Positions 25,373 to 35,379 are shown, counted from the stretch's first letter. The stretch: DNA of 64,000 bases from Diplocloster agilis (GCF_019042275.1 NZ_JAHQCW010000032.1:1-64000); one strand, 5' to 3'. Numbers and translations: made by a program. Notes: generated by a model from the sequence alone, not told the origin.

Positions 25373-26806
25373 ATGAAAGAAAAATTATTCTGCGGCAGTA
25401 AGAAATATTATATTAACAGCGCGATCACCATCGTCCTGATGTTCGGGTTCCGGTTTCTTCCGCCGATCGGGACCATAAGCCAGGTAGGAATGGGCGTCCT
25501 GGGCGTTTTCCTGGGCGCTATCTACGGCTGGTCCACAGTGGGCATCTTCTGGCCCAGCGCCCTTTCCATCATCGCTCTTTCTTTTACCGGTTACGGTAAA
25601 TTCTCCGAACTAATCTCCACCGGGATGGGTTCCAATACCTTTATCGTGCTGGTGACCATGTTCGGACTGCTGGCCATCATCAACGAGTCCGGTATCTCCA
25701 TGTATCTGGCCAAGAAAATCATCGGTCTCAAAATCGGACGCGGCCGCCCCTGGGTCGTCGTCTATCTTCTGATGACCGCCTGCAGCCTGCTTTTCGGTGT
25801 CACCGGAGCATTTCCCATCGCACTGATGATCTGGGAAATCTTCTATGACATGGTAGATTATAACGGTATCCAAAAAGGAAAATTCACCCAGTTTGTGGTG
25901 ACCGCCGTCATGTTCGGGGCAATACTGGGCGGACAGATCTTCCCGTTCACGGTCGTTATTCTTGTTCTATTTAACATCTTTACCTCCACCACCGGACTGG
26001 CCGCCCCCGCATTCGTCTCCTATGTCATATGGATGCTGGTTATCTCCCAGCTCTGTACCATCGTATTCATCCTGGCCGGAAAATATCTGCTGCGGATCAA
26101 AGCTCCGAAGCTGGAAATCAAAAAGGACGAAACTTTGGAAAAACTGGACACGTACCAGAAAATCGTTCTCGGCGTGGCTGCCGCATTCGTAGCAGTTCTG
26201 GTTCTCTCCAATATTCTTCCGTCCGGCTGGATATTTACCCAGGCAGTCAGCGGGCTGGGCGTCAGCGGGGTTGCGCTGGTGGCGGATATTTTCCTGATTG
26301 CCGTTCGTTTCACCCAGGGAAAAACATTCCAGGCCTATATGTCCAAATCCGTCGGCTGGGATCTTCTGTTCATGTGCATGCCGATCACTCTGATTTCCTC
26401 CGCTCTCACCAGTGCGGACACCGGAATCAGCGACTGGGTATGTAATCTGTTCATCCCTGTCTTCTCTAAACTGGGCCCCGCCGTGTTCCTGATCCTGATT
26501 GTGGTTATCCCTCTGATTCTGACGAATTTCCTGAATAATATCGTCATGGGAACCTTATTTATCCCGATCGGTTTTGCCATCGCCGGTTCCCTTGGCTTAA
26601 ATCAGTATCTGGTAGTCACCCTCATCATAGAAGCGACCTCTATGGCCCTGGTCACTCCGGCGGCCTGTACTCCGGCAGCTGTCCTGCACGGCAATTCCGA
26701 GTGGGTCACCAGCAACCAGGCGGCAAAATATGGAGCGGTCGCAGTAGCCCTGGCAGCTCTGGTCATTATCGCGGCTGGTATCCCTTTGGGCATGCTTCTG
26801 TATTAA
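25373..26806 (+). CDS. SLC13/DASS-type anion or dicarboxylate carrier
   Basis: A membrane protein of 477 residues with about 12 helices. Two related halves carry motifs of sodium/dicarboxylate (SLC13-like) carriers: MGSNTFIVLVTMFGLLAIINESG and TNFLNNIVMGTLFIPIG, with the second-half cluster ATSMALVTPAACTPAAVLHG. AGGAGG precedes the ATG. Cotranscription with the rhamnosidase suggests uptake of an acidic rhamnoside product or export of a fermentation acid, but the substrate cannot be named from the sequence. Confidence 0.75.
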   Translation: MKEKLFCGSKKYYINSAITIVLMFGFRFLPPIGTISQVGMGVLGVFLGAIYGWSTVGIFWPSALSIIALSFTGYGKFSELISTGMGSNTFIVLVTMFGLLAIINESGISMYLAKKIIGLKIGRGRPWVVVYLLMTACSLLFGVTGAFPIALMIWEIFYDMVDYNGIQKGKFTQFVVTAVMFGAILGGQIFPFTVVILVLFNIFTSTTGLAAPAFVSYVIWMLVISQLCTIVFILAGKYLLRIKAPKLEIKKDETLEKLDTYQKIVLGVAAAFVAVLVLSNILPSGWIFTQAVSGLGVSGVALVADIFLIAVRFTQGKTFQAYMSKSVGWDLLFMCMPITLISSALTSADTGISDWVCNLFIPVFSKLGPAVFLILIVVIPLILTNFLNNIVMGTLFIPIGFAIAGSLGLNQYLVVTLIIEATSMALVTPAACTPAAVLHGNSEWVTSNQAAKYGAVAVALAALVIIAAGIPLGMLLY

Positions 26807-26859
26807 AATTCACAGACTCTCTCTCTACATGTAATACCTGTAATATCCTTGCGGAATGG

Positions 26860-26888
26860 TTGCCATCTCCGGCCGTATCAACTATAAT
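26860..26888 (+). promoter_or_regulatory. Promoter of the DHH phosphoesterase gene
   Basis: TTGCCA, 17-bp spacer, TATAAT; the start codon follows 63 bp later. Confidence 0.65.
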
Positions 26889-26951
26889 AGACTTATCTGT
26901 ATCATAACGCTTGGCAGGAAAGACACAGAATAAGAAAAGAGGTTGAAAGAT

Positions 26952-27863
26952 ATGAGACTGGTTACCCGATCTGATTTTGACGGACTGGTATGTGGTGCAT
27001 TGTTAAAAGAGGCTGGAATCATCGATCACTGGAAATTCGCCCATCCGAAGGATCTGCAGGATGGCCTGGTGGAAGTCACAGAGGACGACTGTCTGGCCAA
27101 TGTTCCCTATGTGGAGGGCTGCGGACTCTGGTTCGATCATCATTCCAGTGAGATGGAGCGCAATCAGCTTGCAGGAAAGTATAAAGGGGAGAGCCGGCTG
27201 ACCCCCTCGTGCGCGAGGATTATCTATGATTATTATGGAGGACAGGAACGTTTCTCCCATTTTGATGAAATGATGGAAGCGGTGGATAAGGTGGATTCCG
27301 GGAATCTGACGATCGATGAGATACAGAATCCCAAGGGCTGGATTCTGATCGGTTTCCTGATGGACCCGCGAACCGGTCTGGGACGCTGGCGGAATTTTAC
27401 CATCTCCAATTATCAGTTGATGGAGAAATTAATCGACGCATGCCGTACTATGAACACGCAGGAGATCCTGGATCTGCCGGATGTAAAGGAGAGAATCGAA
27501 GTCTACTTCGAACAGACCGAGAAGTTTACAGAAATGGTCAAAAAGTACACCCGCATCGACGGGGACGTAATCATATCCGATCTAAGGGGTGTGGATCCTA
27601 TCTATACCGGCAACCGCTTCCTGATCTACAGCCTGTATCCGGATCAGAATATCTCGGCATGGATCGTAGATGGGAAAGGCGGCAAGGGTTGTTCCGTGGC
27701 GGTGGGATATAGTATCCTGAACCGAACTTCCACCATTGACGTGGGAAGCCTGATGTTAAAATATGGCGGCGGCGGTCACAAGATGGTGGGAACCTGTCAG
27801 TTCCCGGATGATAAGATCGAAGAATTATTGCCGAAGCTGCTGAACGAACTGGTACATCCGTAG
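26952..27863 (+). CDS. DHH-family phosphoesterase
   Basis: A cytosolic protein of 303 residues. The N-terminal DHH domain has RSDFDGLVCGALL (metal-binding aspartates) and the signature DHHSSE near residue 60. The C-terminal DHHA1 domain has GGGGHKMVGTC. Relatives hydrolyse nanoRNA, pAp, cyclic dinucleotide linear products or polyphosphate. An in-frame TTG occurs 9 bp upstream, but AGAGG is spaced for ATG 26952. It is a single gene ending at a bidirectional terminator. The exact substrate is not decidable here. Confidence 0.85.
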   Translation: MRLVTRSDFDGLVCGALLKEAGIIDHWKFAHPKDLQDGLVEVTEDDCLANVPYVEGCGLWFDHHSSEMERNQLAGKYKGESRLTPSCARIIYDYYGGQERFSHFDEMMEAVDKVDSGNLTIDEIQNPKGWILIGFLMDPRTGLGRWRNFTISNYQLMEKLIDACRTMNTQEILDLPDVKERIEVYFEQTEKFTEMVKKYTRIDGDVIISDLRGVDPIYTGNRFLIYSLYPDQNISAWIVDGKGGKGCSVAVGYSILNRTSTIDVGSLMLKYGGGGHKMVGTCQFPDDKIEELLPKLLNELVHP

Positions 27864-27880
27864 ATTTCCCTATAGAATGA

Positions 27881-27939
27881 AAAATACTCTGTAACCCGGA
27901 GACAGACTAATGGTCTGTATCCGTTTTACAGAGTATTTT
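27881..27939. terminator. Bidirectional terminator between DHH and GH78 genes
   Basis: AAAATACTCTGTAA and TTACAGAGTATTTT form an exact 14-bp stem with an inner ACAGAC/GTCTGT hairpin. It closes both the DHH gene (+) and the 13-gene operon (-). Confidence 0.8.
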
Positions 27940-27954
27940 AAATCTCTCCTCTAA

Positions 27955-30600
27955 TCAGTTAGGTTTTATCACATCAATCTTATAACTGCCGGGCGTCAGA
28001 AGCCATACACCGTTCTCCCGGGCCAGCTTCACTTCCTCATCCCCGCACAGCACACGGACCGGTTTTCCATCCAGCACAAGCCTTGCCTCAGTATCAAAAG
28101 GCACCTGAATCTCATAGGTGATCCCAGTGTCGGTCCATTTCCAGCCCAGGCGGTAGGTCCCCGATGCAGATACATAGCTCCCCTCTGCCCAGCAAAACCT
28201 CTGATCCGGCTGGGGCCTTAACAGTGCCTTTTTAAATCCCGGAGCTTCCTCCATCGGGTTGATCCCGCACATATAGCGGTACATCCACTCTACAATAGAA
28301 CCGTAGGCGTAATGATTCATACTGTTCATCCCGGTATCACTGACAAGACCATCAGGCAGCACGGAATTCCAACGTTCCCAGATCGTAGTCGCTCCCATAT
28401 TGACCTCATACAACCAGCTGGGGAAATCTTCATTAAGCAGCAAGGTATAGGCCTCGTCTGCCATCCCATTGTCCGAAAGAACCGGGCAGAGATAGGGCGT
28501 CCCCACGAATCCGGTCGTCAGGTGATTATCGTGGTCCTCCAGATTCTTCTTCAGATCCCGTTTCAGCCGTTCTTTAAACTGCTCCGGCACCAGATCCAGG
28601 TACAGGGCCAGCACCATGCCGGTCTGGGTATCCACAGCGATCCTGCCGGTGGGGGTAAAATATTCCTGTTGAACCGCCTGTTTAATCTCTCCGGCCAGTG
28701 TGCCGTACCGGACAGCTTCCTCCTCTTTTCCCAGCACCCGGGCCGCTTTGGCCGTAAGCCACGCGGAATAGTAATAGCAGGCGGATGCCACATAATAGCA
28801 GTCGGTGCCGCCAAATGAGCTGCTCTTATCCGGATTATCAAGCGCCAGCCAGTCCGCGAAATGGAATCCGTGGGTCCACAGTCTGGAGCCTCCGCAGTAA
28901 GTATCGTCCTGATTCTTCATATAATCCACCCAGCCCGACATATTTTCGAACTGCTCTTCCAGCAGGGTCTTATCCCCGTAGAACAGCCAGAGGGTCCAGG
29001 GAATCACCGTGGCAGTCTCTCCCCATGCGCAGGAGCCGTGAGGCGCATCCCCGTCGGTCTGATGAAGAATTGAACGGATCTGTCCTAAAATATCCGGAAC
29101 CACATGGGGTACTGAACCGTTCAGCTGCCTTTGCTCCAACAGCACATCGTGCAGAAATTTCCGGTAAAATGCGGGCGTATACCGGTTAAAACTGGCTGTA
29201 GCGGCAAACACCTGGGCATCTCCGGTCCATCCCATCCGCTCATCCCGCTGGGGACAGTCTGTGGGCACATCCAGGAAATTCCCCTTCTGCCCCCACAGAC
29301 AGTTCTCAAACAACCGGTTGACCTTTTCATCAGAGGTCTTGATCTCACCGGTCCGGTCCAGTTTGGAGAAAATCACGCAAGCCGTAAAATCTTCCATGCA
29401 GACCTGCTGCATCCCGGTCACCTTCACATACCGGAAACCATAGAAGGTAAAATGAGGCCGTACACAGACCTTTTCCCCGCTTGATCTATAGCGGTATTCC
29501 TGTTTAGCCGTCCGCAGATTTTCATTGTAAAAATTATCATGCTGAAGCAGCTCTCCGTATTGCAGCAACACTTCCGCCCCTTCGGGCAGACCGCAGTTGA
29601 ATTCCACCCAGCCTGTCATTACCTGGCCAAAATCCAGCACCAGCTCACCGGCCGGCGTATGTAACAGCTCTACCGGCTTCCTGCGCTCCATGATTACTAG
29701 CGGAGGGCTCAGCCGCTCATACAGCTCTCCTTTGGGCGGCGCAGACGGCACTGCCTGTACAAAGCCGGCCGTATCACAGGATGCTGTGGATCTATTTTTT
29801 ATCTCCATTCGCGCGTCATAGTATTCCCCATTGTAGATGCTGCTCTCAAGCACCGGGGAAGGACAGCACAGCCAGCTCTCATCCGAGCCCAGAGTCACGG
29901 TCTCTCCATTTTCCAGTTCTATCCGAATCTCACACAGGAATTTCATCTGATCCCCATAGAGTTCATTCAGGCCGTCCACGAATCCAAAGCGCCCCTTGTA
30001 CCAGCCATTGCCCAGCAGAACCCCCAGCGCGTTATCGCCTTCAAATAATAGATCTGTAATATCATAGGTCTGATACTGCTGCCACAGGTTATAGTCGTTA
30101 TAAAATGGGGCCAGATAGTCCTCTCCCACCTTTTTTCCGTTGAGTTCCAGCTCATACAGTCCAAGACCGGTAACATATACCCTGGCCCTCCGGACCGGAG
30201 CTTTCAGACAAAAATTTCGGTACAGATAGGGATGTATTTCTTTTTCAAATGGGGCCTGTATCCATTTTGCGTCCCAGTTCTCCTGCATTTTACCGGTCTC
30301 AAACCAGGCAGTCTCACTGACCCCGCACTCCTGGTTGTCCGCTTTGACCGTCACTCTCCAATAATATCTGGTACATGGCAAAAGTTTTAAATCCACCTCG
30401 ACGCCTAAGGAGCTTAAATTCTCCTTATTTCCGCTGTCATAGACCAGTTGTTGAAAATCAGGGTCCAGGGCGGCCTCGATCCTGGCCCATGCCTGTTTCT
30501 TCCCGGATGATTCCTCCACAATCCAGGACAACACGGGCCGTTCCAGATGATATCCCAGCGGATTCGTCAGATGATTGGTTCTCAAATCGGTGATTATCAT
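27955..30600 (-). CDS. Alpha-L-rhamnosidase, GH78 (second copy)
   Basis: The 881-residue enzyme has the same domain order as the first rhamnosidase and no signal peptide, so it is cytosolic. The catalytic acidic motif is the longer form DCPQRDERMGWTGD (~residues 445-458); the later GATTIWERWNS and NSMNHYAYGS blocks are also typical. A GTG at 30609 would overlap the reductase gene, but GGAAGAG is spaced for ATG 30600. It is the last gene of the long LacI-controlled operon. The two rhamnosidases are clearly diverged and may act on different linkages. Confidence 0.9.
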   Translation of the reverse strand: MIITDLRTNHLTNPLGYHLERPVLSWIVEESSGKKQAWARIEAALDPDFQQLVYDSGNKENLSSLGVEVDLKLLPCTRYYWRVTVKADNQECGVSETAWFETGKMQENWDAKWIQAPFEKEIHPYLYRNFCLKAPVRRARVYVTGLGLYELELNGKKVGEDYLAPFYNDYNLWQQYQTYDITDLLFEGDNALGVLLGNGWYKGRFGFVDGLNELYGDQMKFLCEIRIELENGETVTLGSDESWLCCPSPVLESSIYNGEYYDARMEIKNRSTASCDTAGFVQAVPSAPPKGELYERLSPPLVIMERRKPVELLHTPAGELVLDFGQVMTGWVEFNCGLPEGAEVLLQYGELLQHDNFYNENLRTAKQEYRYRSSGEKVCVRPHFTFYGFRYVKVTGMQQVCMEDFTACVIFSKLDRTGEIKTSDEKVNRLFENCLWGQKGNFLDVPTDCPQRDERMGWTGDAQVFAATASFNRYTPAFYRKFLHDVLLEQRQLNGSVPHVVPDILGQIRSILHQTDGDAPHGSCAWGETATVIPWTLWLFYGDKTLLEEQFENMSGWVDYMKNQDDTYCGGSRLWTHGFHFADWLALDNPDKSSSFGGTDCYYVASACYYYSAWLTAKAARVLGKEEEAVRYGTLAGEIKQAVQQEYFTPTGRIAVDTQTGMVLALYLDLVPEQFKERLKRDLKKNLEDHDNHLTTGFVGTPYLCPVLSDNGMADEAYTLLLNEDFPSWLYEVNMGATTIWERWNSVLPDGLVSDTGMNSMNHYAYGSIVEWMYRYMCGINPMEEAPGFKKALLRPQPDQRFCWAEGSYVSASGTYRLGWKWTDTGITYEIQVPFDTEARLVLDGKPVRVLCGDEEVKLARENGVWLLTPGSYKIDVIKPN

Positions 30601-30605
30601 AGGCG

Positions 30606-31496
30606 TCACTCTTCCTTTAATGTTGTTCCGGCTATCTTCTCGTAATATTTCATCAATGCGCTGTGGTCGCTTGCGCCTTCCCCGTCCTGATGCAGCGTCT
30701 GCAGCATCTGCATGATCTGGGCGCTTAACAGAAGCGGCGCTCCGGACTTATATCCCGTCTCCAGCGCATTGTTCAAATCCTTGATGTGAAGATCGATCTT
30801 AAAACCGGGCTTATAATTCCCGGCCAGCATCATGGGCGCTTTGGCGTTCATGACCGTACTTCCCGCAAGTCCCCGGCTGATGGCGTGGAAGACCTTTTCC
30901 GGATCGGTTCCCGCTTTTTTCGCCAGCATCATGGCTTCGCTGAGTACCGCGATATTTCCCGCCACGATTATCTGATTGGCCAGCTTGCAGGTGTTTCCGC
31001 TGCCCACGTCTCCCACCAGTACCGCGGAGGAGCCCAGCACTTCAAAGACCGGTTGGGCCTCCTGAAAATCTTCAGGGCTGCCTCCCGCCATAATCGCCAG
31101 CGTGCCGTCCACGGCCTTCGGTTCCCCGCCGGACACGGGCGCATCGATCAGGCGGATTCCCTTCGGCGCAATGGCTGCGCTGATTTCCTTAGAAGCATCC
31201 GGCGCGATAGAACTCATATCGATAATCAGCGTTCCTTTCGCCGCATACTGTGCGATACCGCCTTCTCCCAGGATAACTTCCTTTACCTGTGGGGAATTGG
31301 GCAGCATAGTAACGATCGTGCTGCACGACACGGCAACCTCTTCAATGGAGGAACAGCCGATTCCTCCCGCTTCCACTAATTTATCTATTTCCGCATAATT
31401 TACATCATAAGTATAAACCCGATAGCCGGCTTTTAGTAGATTTTTTGCCATGGGTTTTCCCATGATACCTAACCCGATAAACCCAATCTCTTTCAT
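30606..31496 (-). CDS. 3-hydroxyisobutyrate/tartronate-semialdehyde reductase family enzyme
   Basis: This 296-residue beta-hydroxyacid dehydrogenase uses NAD(P). It has the N-terminal GFIGLGIMGKPMAKNL Rossmann motif, the substrate loop DAPVSGGEPKAVDGTLA, and the catalytic lysine in GSGNTCKLANQ. The length is standard. It resembles 2-hydroxy-3-oxopropionate reductases (GarR/GlxR), which act in aldarate and glycolate breakdown, but many members have other substrates. The operon context with kinase and transaldolase suggests sugar or sugar-acid catabolism. Confidence 0.8.
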   Translation of the reverse strand: MKEIGFIGLGIMGKPMAKNLLKAGYRVYTYDVNYAEIDKLVEAGGIGCSSIEEVAVSCSTIVTMLPNSPQVKEVILGEGGIAQYAAKGTLIIDMSSIAPDASKEISAAIAPKGIRLIDAPVSGGEPKAVDGTLAIMAGGSPEDFQEAQPVFEVLGSSAVLVGDVGSGNTCKLANQIIVAGNIAVLSEAMMLAKKAGTDPEKVFHAISRGLAGSTVMNAKAPMMLAGNYKPGFKIDLHIKDLNNALETGYKSGAPLLLSAQIMQMLQTLHQDGEGASDHSALMKYYEKIAGTTLKEE

Positions 31497-31521
31497 TGTC
31501 CATTCCTCACTTTTCTATCCG

Positions 31522-32541
31522 TCAGCGTGCCAGCAGATTCCAGCCGCACTCGCTGAACTGATTGATCGTACGGTTCGTGGCCCCGTATCCTATAAATTCG
31601 CTGACTGCAAGTCCATCCGGTTCATATGCTTTACAGAATTCCGGAAGCTTTGACAGACGGCTGATAATCTTCTCATCCACCGGTTCCCGGATTACTTCCT
31701 GAAACGGCGGTTTGCATTCCATAAGCATTCTCTCGATCTTCGGAGCAATGGAAAAGATCATACGGGCTCCCGCCAGCTCCGTAATATGTTCTGCGCACCG
31801 GCAGCCGGCCGGCATTAGTATGCAGGAATATTCCCGCTCACAGAAAATTTTATATGCCCGTTTTATCGCCGCAAGCCCCGCCTTTGTGATCTCCGCTTCG
31901 GAAAGGTCCAGTCCATAATCCGCCGCTGAATCCCGCAGATAATCATCCAGCCTTCCCACCATCAGGACCGCGATGCCAAGGCCCGGAGTGATTCCATTCT
32001 GTCTGGCCCTGGCCGCCCCCCGCTCATAGGCTTCGGCGGCCGCCAGAGTCTGGGCTACTGTAAAACTGACGGTGGCGCAGACGTTCATACCCAGCGCCGC
32101 GCATTCCTCATAGGCCAGAAGCCCGGCCTTTGTAGACGGAAGCTTAATCACCAGATTAGGAGCCGCTGCCGCGTATCTTTTGGCCTGTTCTATCATGCGG
32201 ATCGCATCCCCCGGCCGGGTGGGATCCGTCTGGGCGCAGCAGTATCCGGTACCGAAGCCTCTATGCTCCCGCTCCATCCGCTTTGCGATTCTGCCGGCCA
32301 CCGCTGCGATCTTCGCCTCCGCCTTCTCCGGTCCGGGAGGCAGTGTTTTGACAGCCGCCATGTCCTCCTCCCAGTCATCCGGCGATCCGGCCAGCGTATC
32401 CTGCACGAGGAACGGATTCGTCGTCACACCGGTTGCCCCGTTTCGGATCGCTTCCTCGATGGCAGTCAGATTCGCACTGTCGTGCCAGTAAATCGACGGC
32501 GTCTCAGAAGACAGCCATCGCAAATATTCATTCTGTCCCAT
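31522..32541 (-). CDS. Transaldolase-family protein
   Basis: A protein of 339 residues with an (alpha/beta)8 barrel of the transaldolase superfamily: SIYWHDSANLTAIEEAI and GATGVTTNPFLV at the N-terminus, and the Schiff-base lysine in NLVIKLPSTKAG near 130. It is longer than fructose-6-phosphate aldolase-type members (about 220) and close to classical transaldolases. It probably transfers or cleaves a ketose phosphate made by the neighbouring kinase. The exact substrate is unknown. Confidence 0.8.
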   Translation of the reverse strand: MGQNEYLRWLSSETPSIYWHDSANLTAIEEAIRNGATGVTTNPFLVQDTLAGSPDDWEEDMAAVKTLPPGPEKAEAKIAAVAGRIAKRMEREHRGFGTGYCCAQTDPTRPGDAIRMIEQAKRYAAAAPNLVIKLPSTKAGLLAYEECAALGMNVCATVSFTVAQTLAAAEAYERGAARARQNGITPGLGIAVLMVGRLDDYLRDSAADYGLDLSEAEITKAGLAAIKRAYKIFCEREYSCILMPAGCRCAEHITELAGARMIFSIAPKIERMLMECKPPFQEVIREPVDEKIISRLSKLPEFCKAYEPDGLAVSEFIGYGATNRTINQFSECGWNLLAR

Positions 32542-32576
32542 ATTTTACACCTTCTATGTATTTCTATGTTGCGCCT

Positions 32577-33509
32577 CTATCGCAGATCCGCTGCCGCTTC
32601 TTCCCGGTCAATCTCTCTGCGGTACGGCATAGACGGAGCTGTTCCAAATTTCTGTACCGACAGGGAGGCTGTCGTATTCCCGAATCGGACCGCTTCCTCC
32701 AGTTCCTTACCCTCCGACAGCGCAGTTACCAGTCCGCCGTTGAACGCGTCCCCGGCCCCGGTGGTATCGACCGCTTTCACCAGTCTGGCCGGTATCATTC
32801 CTTGTCCGCTGCCGCCGCTATAGAAAGCCCCCTTCTCTCCCATGGTAATCACCACGGAGGGGATGCCCATCCGATGGAAGACCTGTGCCGCTTGAAGGGC
32901 GCTTTCCTCATTTGTCACTTCAACCCCGGTCAGGGCTTTTGCTTCCATCTCATTGGGGGTAATGATATCAATCTTTGAAAGCAACTCTCTGGAAACCTCT
33001 CTTGCCGGCGCCGGGTTCAGTACAATTAACACTTCATGTTCCTTCGCTATATCTACTGCTTTTTCAAGGGCATCCATATTAATTTCAAACTGCAGCAAAA
33101 GGATATCCGCATTCCTTATGATATCCTCGATCTGTCTTAAGTCCCGGTCCCCAAATCGGGTACAGGCTGATGGGACTACCAGTATCTGATTCTGCTTCGT
33201 TTTTTCATCCACACAGATCAGCGCCACGCCGGTGGCCGCTTCTTCATCCACCAGCACAAATTGTGTATCCATCCGCTCCTTCTCATAAAACGCCAGGGCC
33301 AAGTCACCGAATACATCCTTACCGACCTTCGTGATCAGGCGAAGATCCGCCCCCGCCCGATGGGCTGCCACCGCCTGATTACTCCCTTTTCCGCCGGGTC
33401 CGATTCGGAACGTCTCCCCGAATACAGTCTCTGCGGGCCTGGGGAGATGTTCTCCCGTGCCGGTCAGATCCGCCACATAACTCCCGAATACCACAACCTT
33501 TTTACCCAT
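32577..33509 (-). CDS. rbsK: Ribokinase-family sugar kinase
   Basis: A PfkB-fold kinase of 310 residues that phosphorylates a pentose or related sugar with ATP. GGKGSNQAVAAHRAGAD is the N-terminal ribokinase signature, VLNPAPAREV the middle one, and DTTGAGDAFNGGLVTAL contains the catalytic aspartate. AAAGGAG precedes ATG. Its first 8 bases overlap the end of the metallo-hydrolase gene. Ribose is the usual substrate, but the operon points to some other keto sugar as well. Confidence 0.85.
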   Translation of the reverse strand: MGKKVVVFGSYVADLTGTGEHLPRPAETVFGETFRIGPGGKGSNQAVAAHRAGADLRLITKVGKDVFGDLALAFYEKERMDTQFVLVDEEAATGVALICVDEKTKQNQILVVPSACTRFGDRDLRQIEDIIRNADILLLQFEINMDALEKAVDIAKEHEVLIVLNPAPAREVSRELLSKIDIITPNEMEAKALTGVEVTNEESALQAAQVFHRMGIPSVVITMGEKGAFYSGGSGQGMIPARLVKAVDTTGAGDAFNGGLVTALSEGKELEEAVRFGNTTASLSVQKFGTAPSMPYRREIDREEAAADLR

Positions 33510-34320
33510 GTATGCTCCTTTCCTCCGGATCTTCCCCGCGGGGATACAGAAACACTCTGCCCGGCATATCCATATCCAGCCGGCACCTTGGCGCCAGTTC
33601 CCGGAACGCTCCTACCGCCTCGATGGGATTACCCAGATGGCGCGGGAATGTCCAGAAGTGGTGCGGGATACAGGCAGTTACTTCAAGATCCGCCGCCAGT
33701 CTGGCAGCCTGAGTCCCATTCAGATTGCCATATGCCCCGTTGATGGGCAAAAGCGCCACATCCGGACGTTCCATAACCGCCTCCCGAAGTCTCTCCGGGG
33801 TATAACCGGTATCACCGGAATAGTAAAGCTTCACAAATCCGAAATCCAGAAGGAACCCCAGCGCATCAGGACACAGCTCTCCATGATCGCAGTCCACGGC
33901 TTTTACCCAGAACTCCCCGCAGGACACTTCCTCGCCCTTGCGAAGCGCATGGATCCGATTTTCCGGAAAGCCCGCCTCCACCAGCTGTTCTTTGCAGCCC
34001 GTGTTGGTGATCACCTGCAGGTTTTCCTGATCCCGGTAAACCGGCATGGCTTCCATATCCAGATGATCCGGATGTTCATGAGAGATCAACAGGAAATCCG
34101 GGATCACCTCATTCGGCTCGAACAACGGTACGCTCAAACGCTTGTATCCCAGTCCTTCCTCCTTCTCCATGATATGATAGACGGAGTCGGTCAGATAGGG
34201 ATCGATCAGAATCTTCCTGCCTCCCGCCGTTTTCAGCAGGAAACCCGCTTGTCCGATCCAAATAACCCCCACTTTATGTTCCGCAATCTCCAGATTACGG
34301 AAAGTATCCGAAAAATTCAT
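33502..34320 (-). CDS. UlaG-like metallo-beta-lactamase-fold hydrolase
   Basis: A protein of 272 residues. The metal site is HxHxDH in SHEHPDHLD, followed by DCDHGELC, SGDTGYTPE and a C-terminal IPHHFWTF. The overall pattern matches the family of L-ascorbate-6-phosphate lactonase UlaG. A lactonase opening a sugar-acid lactone phosphate would fit between the dehydrogenases and the kinase (inference). ATG 34320 is preferred over in-frame GTGs at 34329-34332 because GGTGG lies ahead of it. Its last 8 bases overlap rbsK. Confidence 0.75.
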   Translation of the reverse strand: MNFSDTFRNLEIAEHKVGVIWIGQAGFLLKTAGGRKILIDPYLTDSVYHIMEKEEGLGYKRLSVPLFEPNEVIPDFLLISHEHPDHLDMEAMPVYRDQENLQVITNTGCKEQLVEAGFPENRIHALRKGEEVSCGEFWVKAVDCDHGELCPDALGFLLDFGFVKLYYSGDTGYTPERLREAVMERPDVALLPINGAYGNLNGTQAARLAADLEVTACIPHHFWTFPRHLGNPIEAVGAFRELAPRCRLDMDMPGRVFLYPRGEDPEERSIHG

Positions 34321-34341
34321 ATTTTCCACCACATTCCTATG

Positions 34342-35379
34342 TCAGAATTTTAACAGCACTTTGATGCGGTCGCCCTCGTTTTGGATCACCCGTTCTACTG
34401 CGAAGGGCGCCTGATCAAAATCATATACCGCGGAGACCAGCGGCTCAAAACTCACCTTCTTCGTCCGCAGCAGTTCGATAATCCCGGGCATCGTGGCCGC
34501 GGAGCCTGCCACTCCCAGCAAAGAGATATCATTGACGATAAACTGGTCAATATTGAAGTTAGGGATATTCTGCTCGTAAAAACCCAGGAGCACCACGTTT
34601 CCGCCGCCTTTTACATACTGACCGCATTCATAGAGCACATCTATGTTTCCGGAGGATTCCATGACCGTGCCGAATCTGCCGCTCTCCGTCAGCTTACTCA
34701 GTTCCTCCACGACATTTTGTTCGGAAGAGTTGACCAGATAATCCGCTCCCATCCTCTTCCCGATCTTTAATTTGGACTCCCTGCGCCCAACCAGGACTAC
34801 GGTACAGCCAATTGCTTTGAGAAGCCCCACGGCTGTCAGGCCAATTGCGCCGGTACCGATCACCAGGACCTTATCCCCAAACCGGGCCCCGCTCTTTCTA
34901 ATGCCATGCATGGCGATGGAGGCCGGCTCGATTAACGCCGCTTCCTTGAGATCGATTTCAGGGTCCAGCTTGTAGGTCAACCGCTCGGGCATTTTCATGT
35001 ACTCCGCAAAGCACCCGTCATAGGTATTAATGGTCCCCACGCTTTTTACTTTCGGACAATGCCCCACGTCCCCGCTCCAGCAGGTGGGGCAATCAAAGCA
35101 GGCCACCCCGCTGTCCCCGATCACATGGTCGCCGGGACGGATCGTTTTGACATCAGCTCCCACTTCTGTGACAACTCCGGCCCACTCATGGCCGATCCGG
35201 ATCGGATATTTCGCCAGACCTTCCCGCACGAAGGTCGTCTCCCCTGTGATCAGCGCAATATCTGTCGCGCAGATTCCGGCATAGGCAACTTTCGCCAGAA
35301 TTTCCCCAGGCCCTACCTCCGGCTTTTTTACATCCACAAATTCTGCCTTTCCTGGCTCTTTTGCTATAAATGCCTTCAT
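34342..35379 (-). CDS. Zinc-dependent alcohol/polyol dehydrogenase
   Basis: A medium-chain dehydrogenase of 345 residues. The catalytic zinc ligands are C in GICATD and H in GHEWAG. The structural zinc cysteines are in CFDCPTCWSGDVGHC, and the NAD-binding GTGAIGLTAVGLL is near 175. It resembles sorbitol/iditol, threonine and galactitol dehydrogenases. GGAGGAAAAAT precedes ATG 35379, and earlier in-frame codons lack a site. In this operon it probably oxidises a sugar or polyol to a ketose. Confidence 0.85.
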   Translation of the reverse strand: MKAFIAKEPGKAEFVDVKKPEVGPGEILAKVAYAGICATDIALITGETTFVREGLAKYPIRIGHEWAGVVTEVGADVKTIRPGDHVIGDSGVACFDCPTCWSGDVGHCPKVKSVGTINTYDGCFAEYMKMPERLTYKLDPEIDLKEAALIEPASIAMHGIRKSGARFGDKVLVIGTGAIGLTAVGLLKAIGCTVVLVGRRESKLKIGKRMGADYLVNSSEQNVVEELSKLTESGRFGTVMESSGNIDVLYECGQYVKGGGNVVLLGFYEQNIPNFNIDQFIVNDISLLGVAGSAATMPGIIELLRTKKVSFEPLVSAVYDFDQAPFAVERVIQNEGDRIKVLLKF

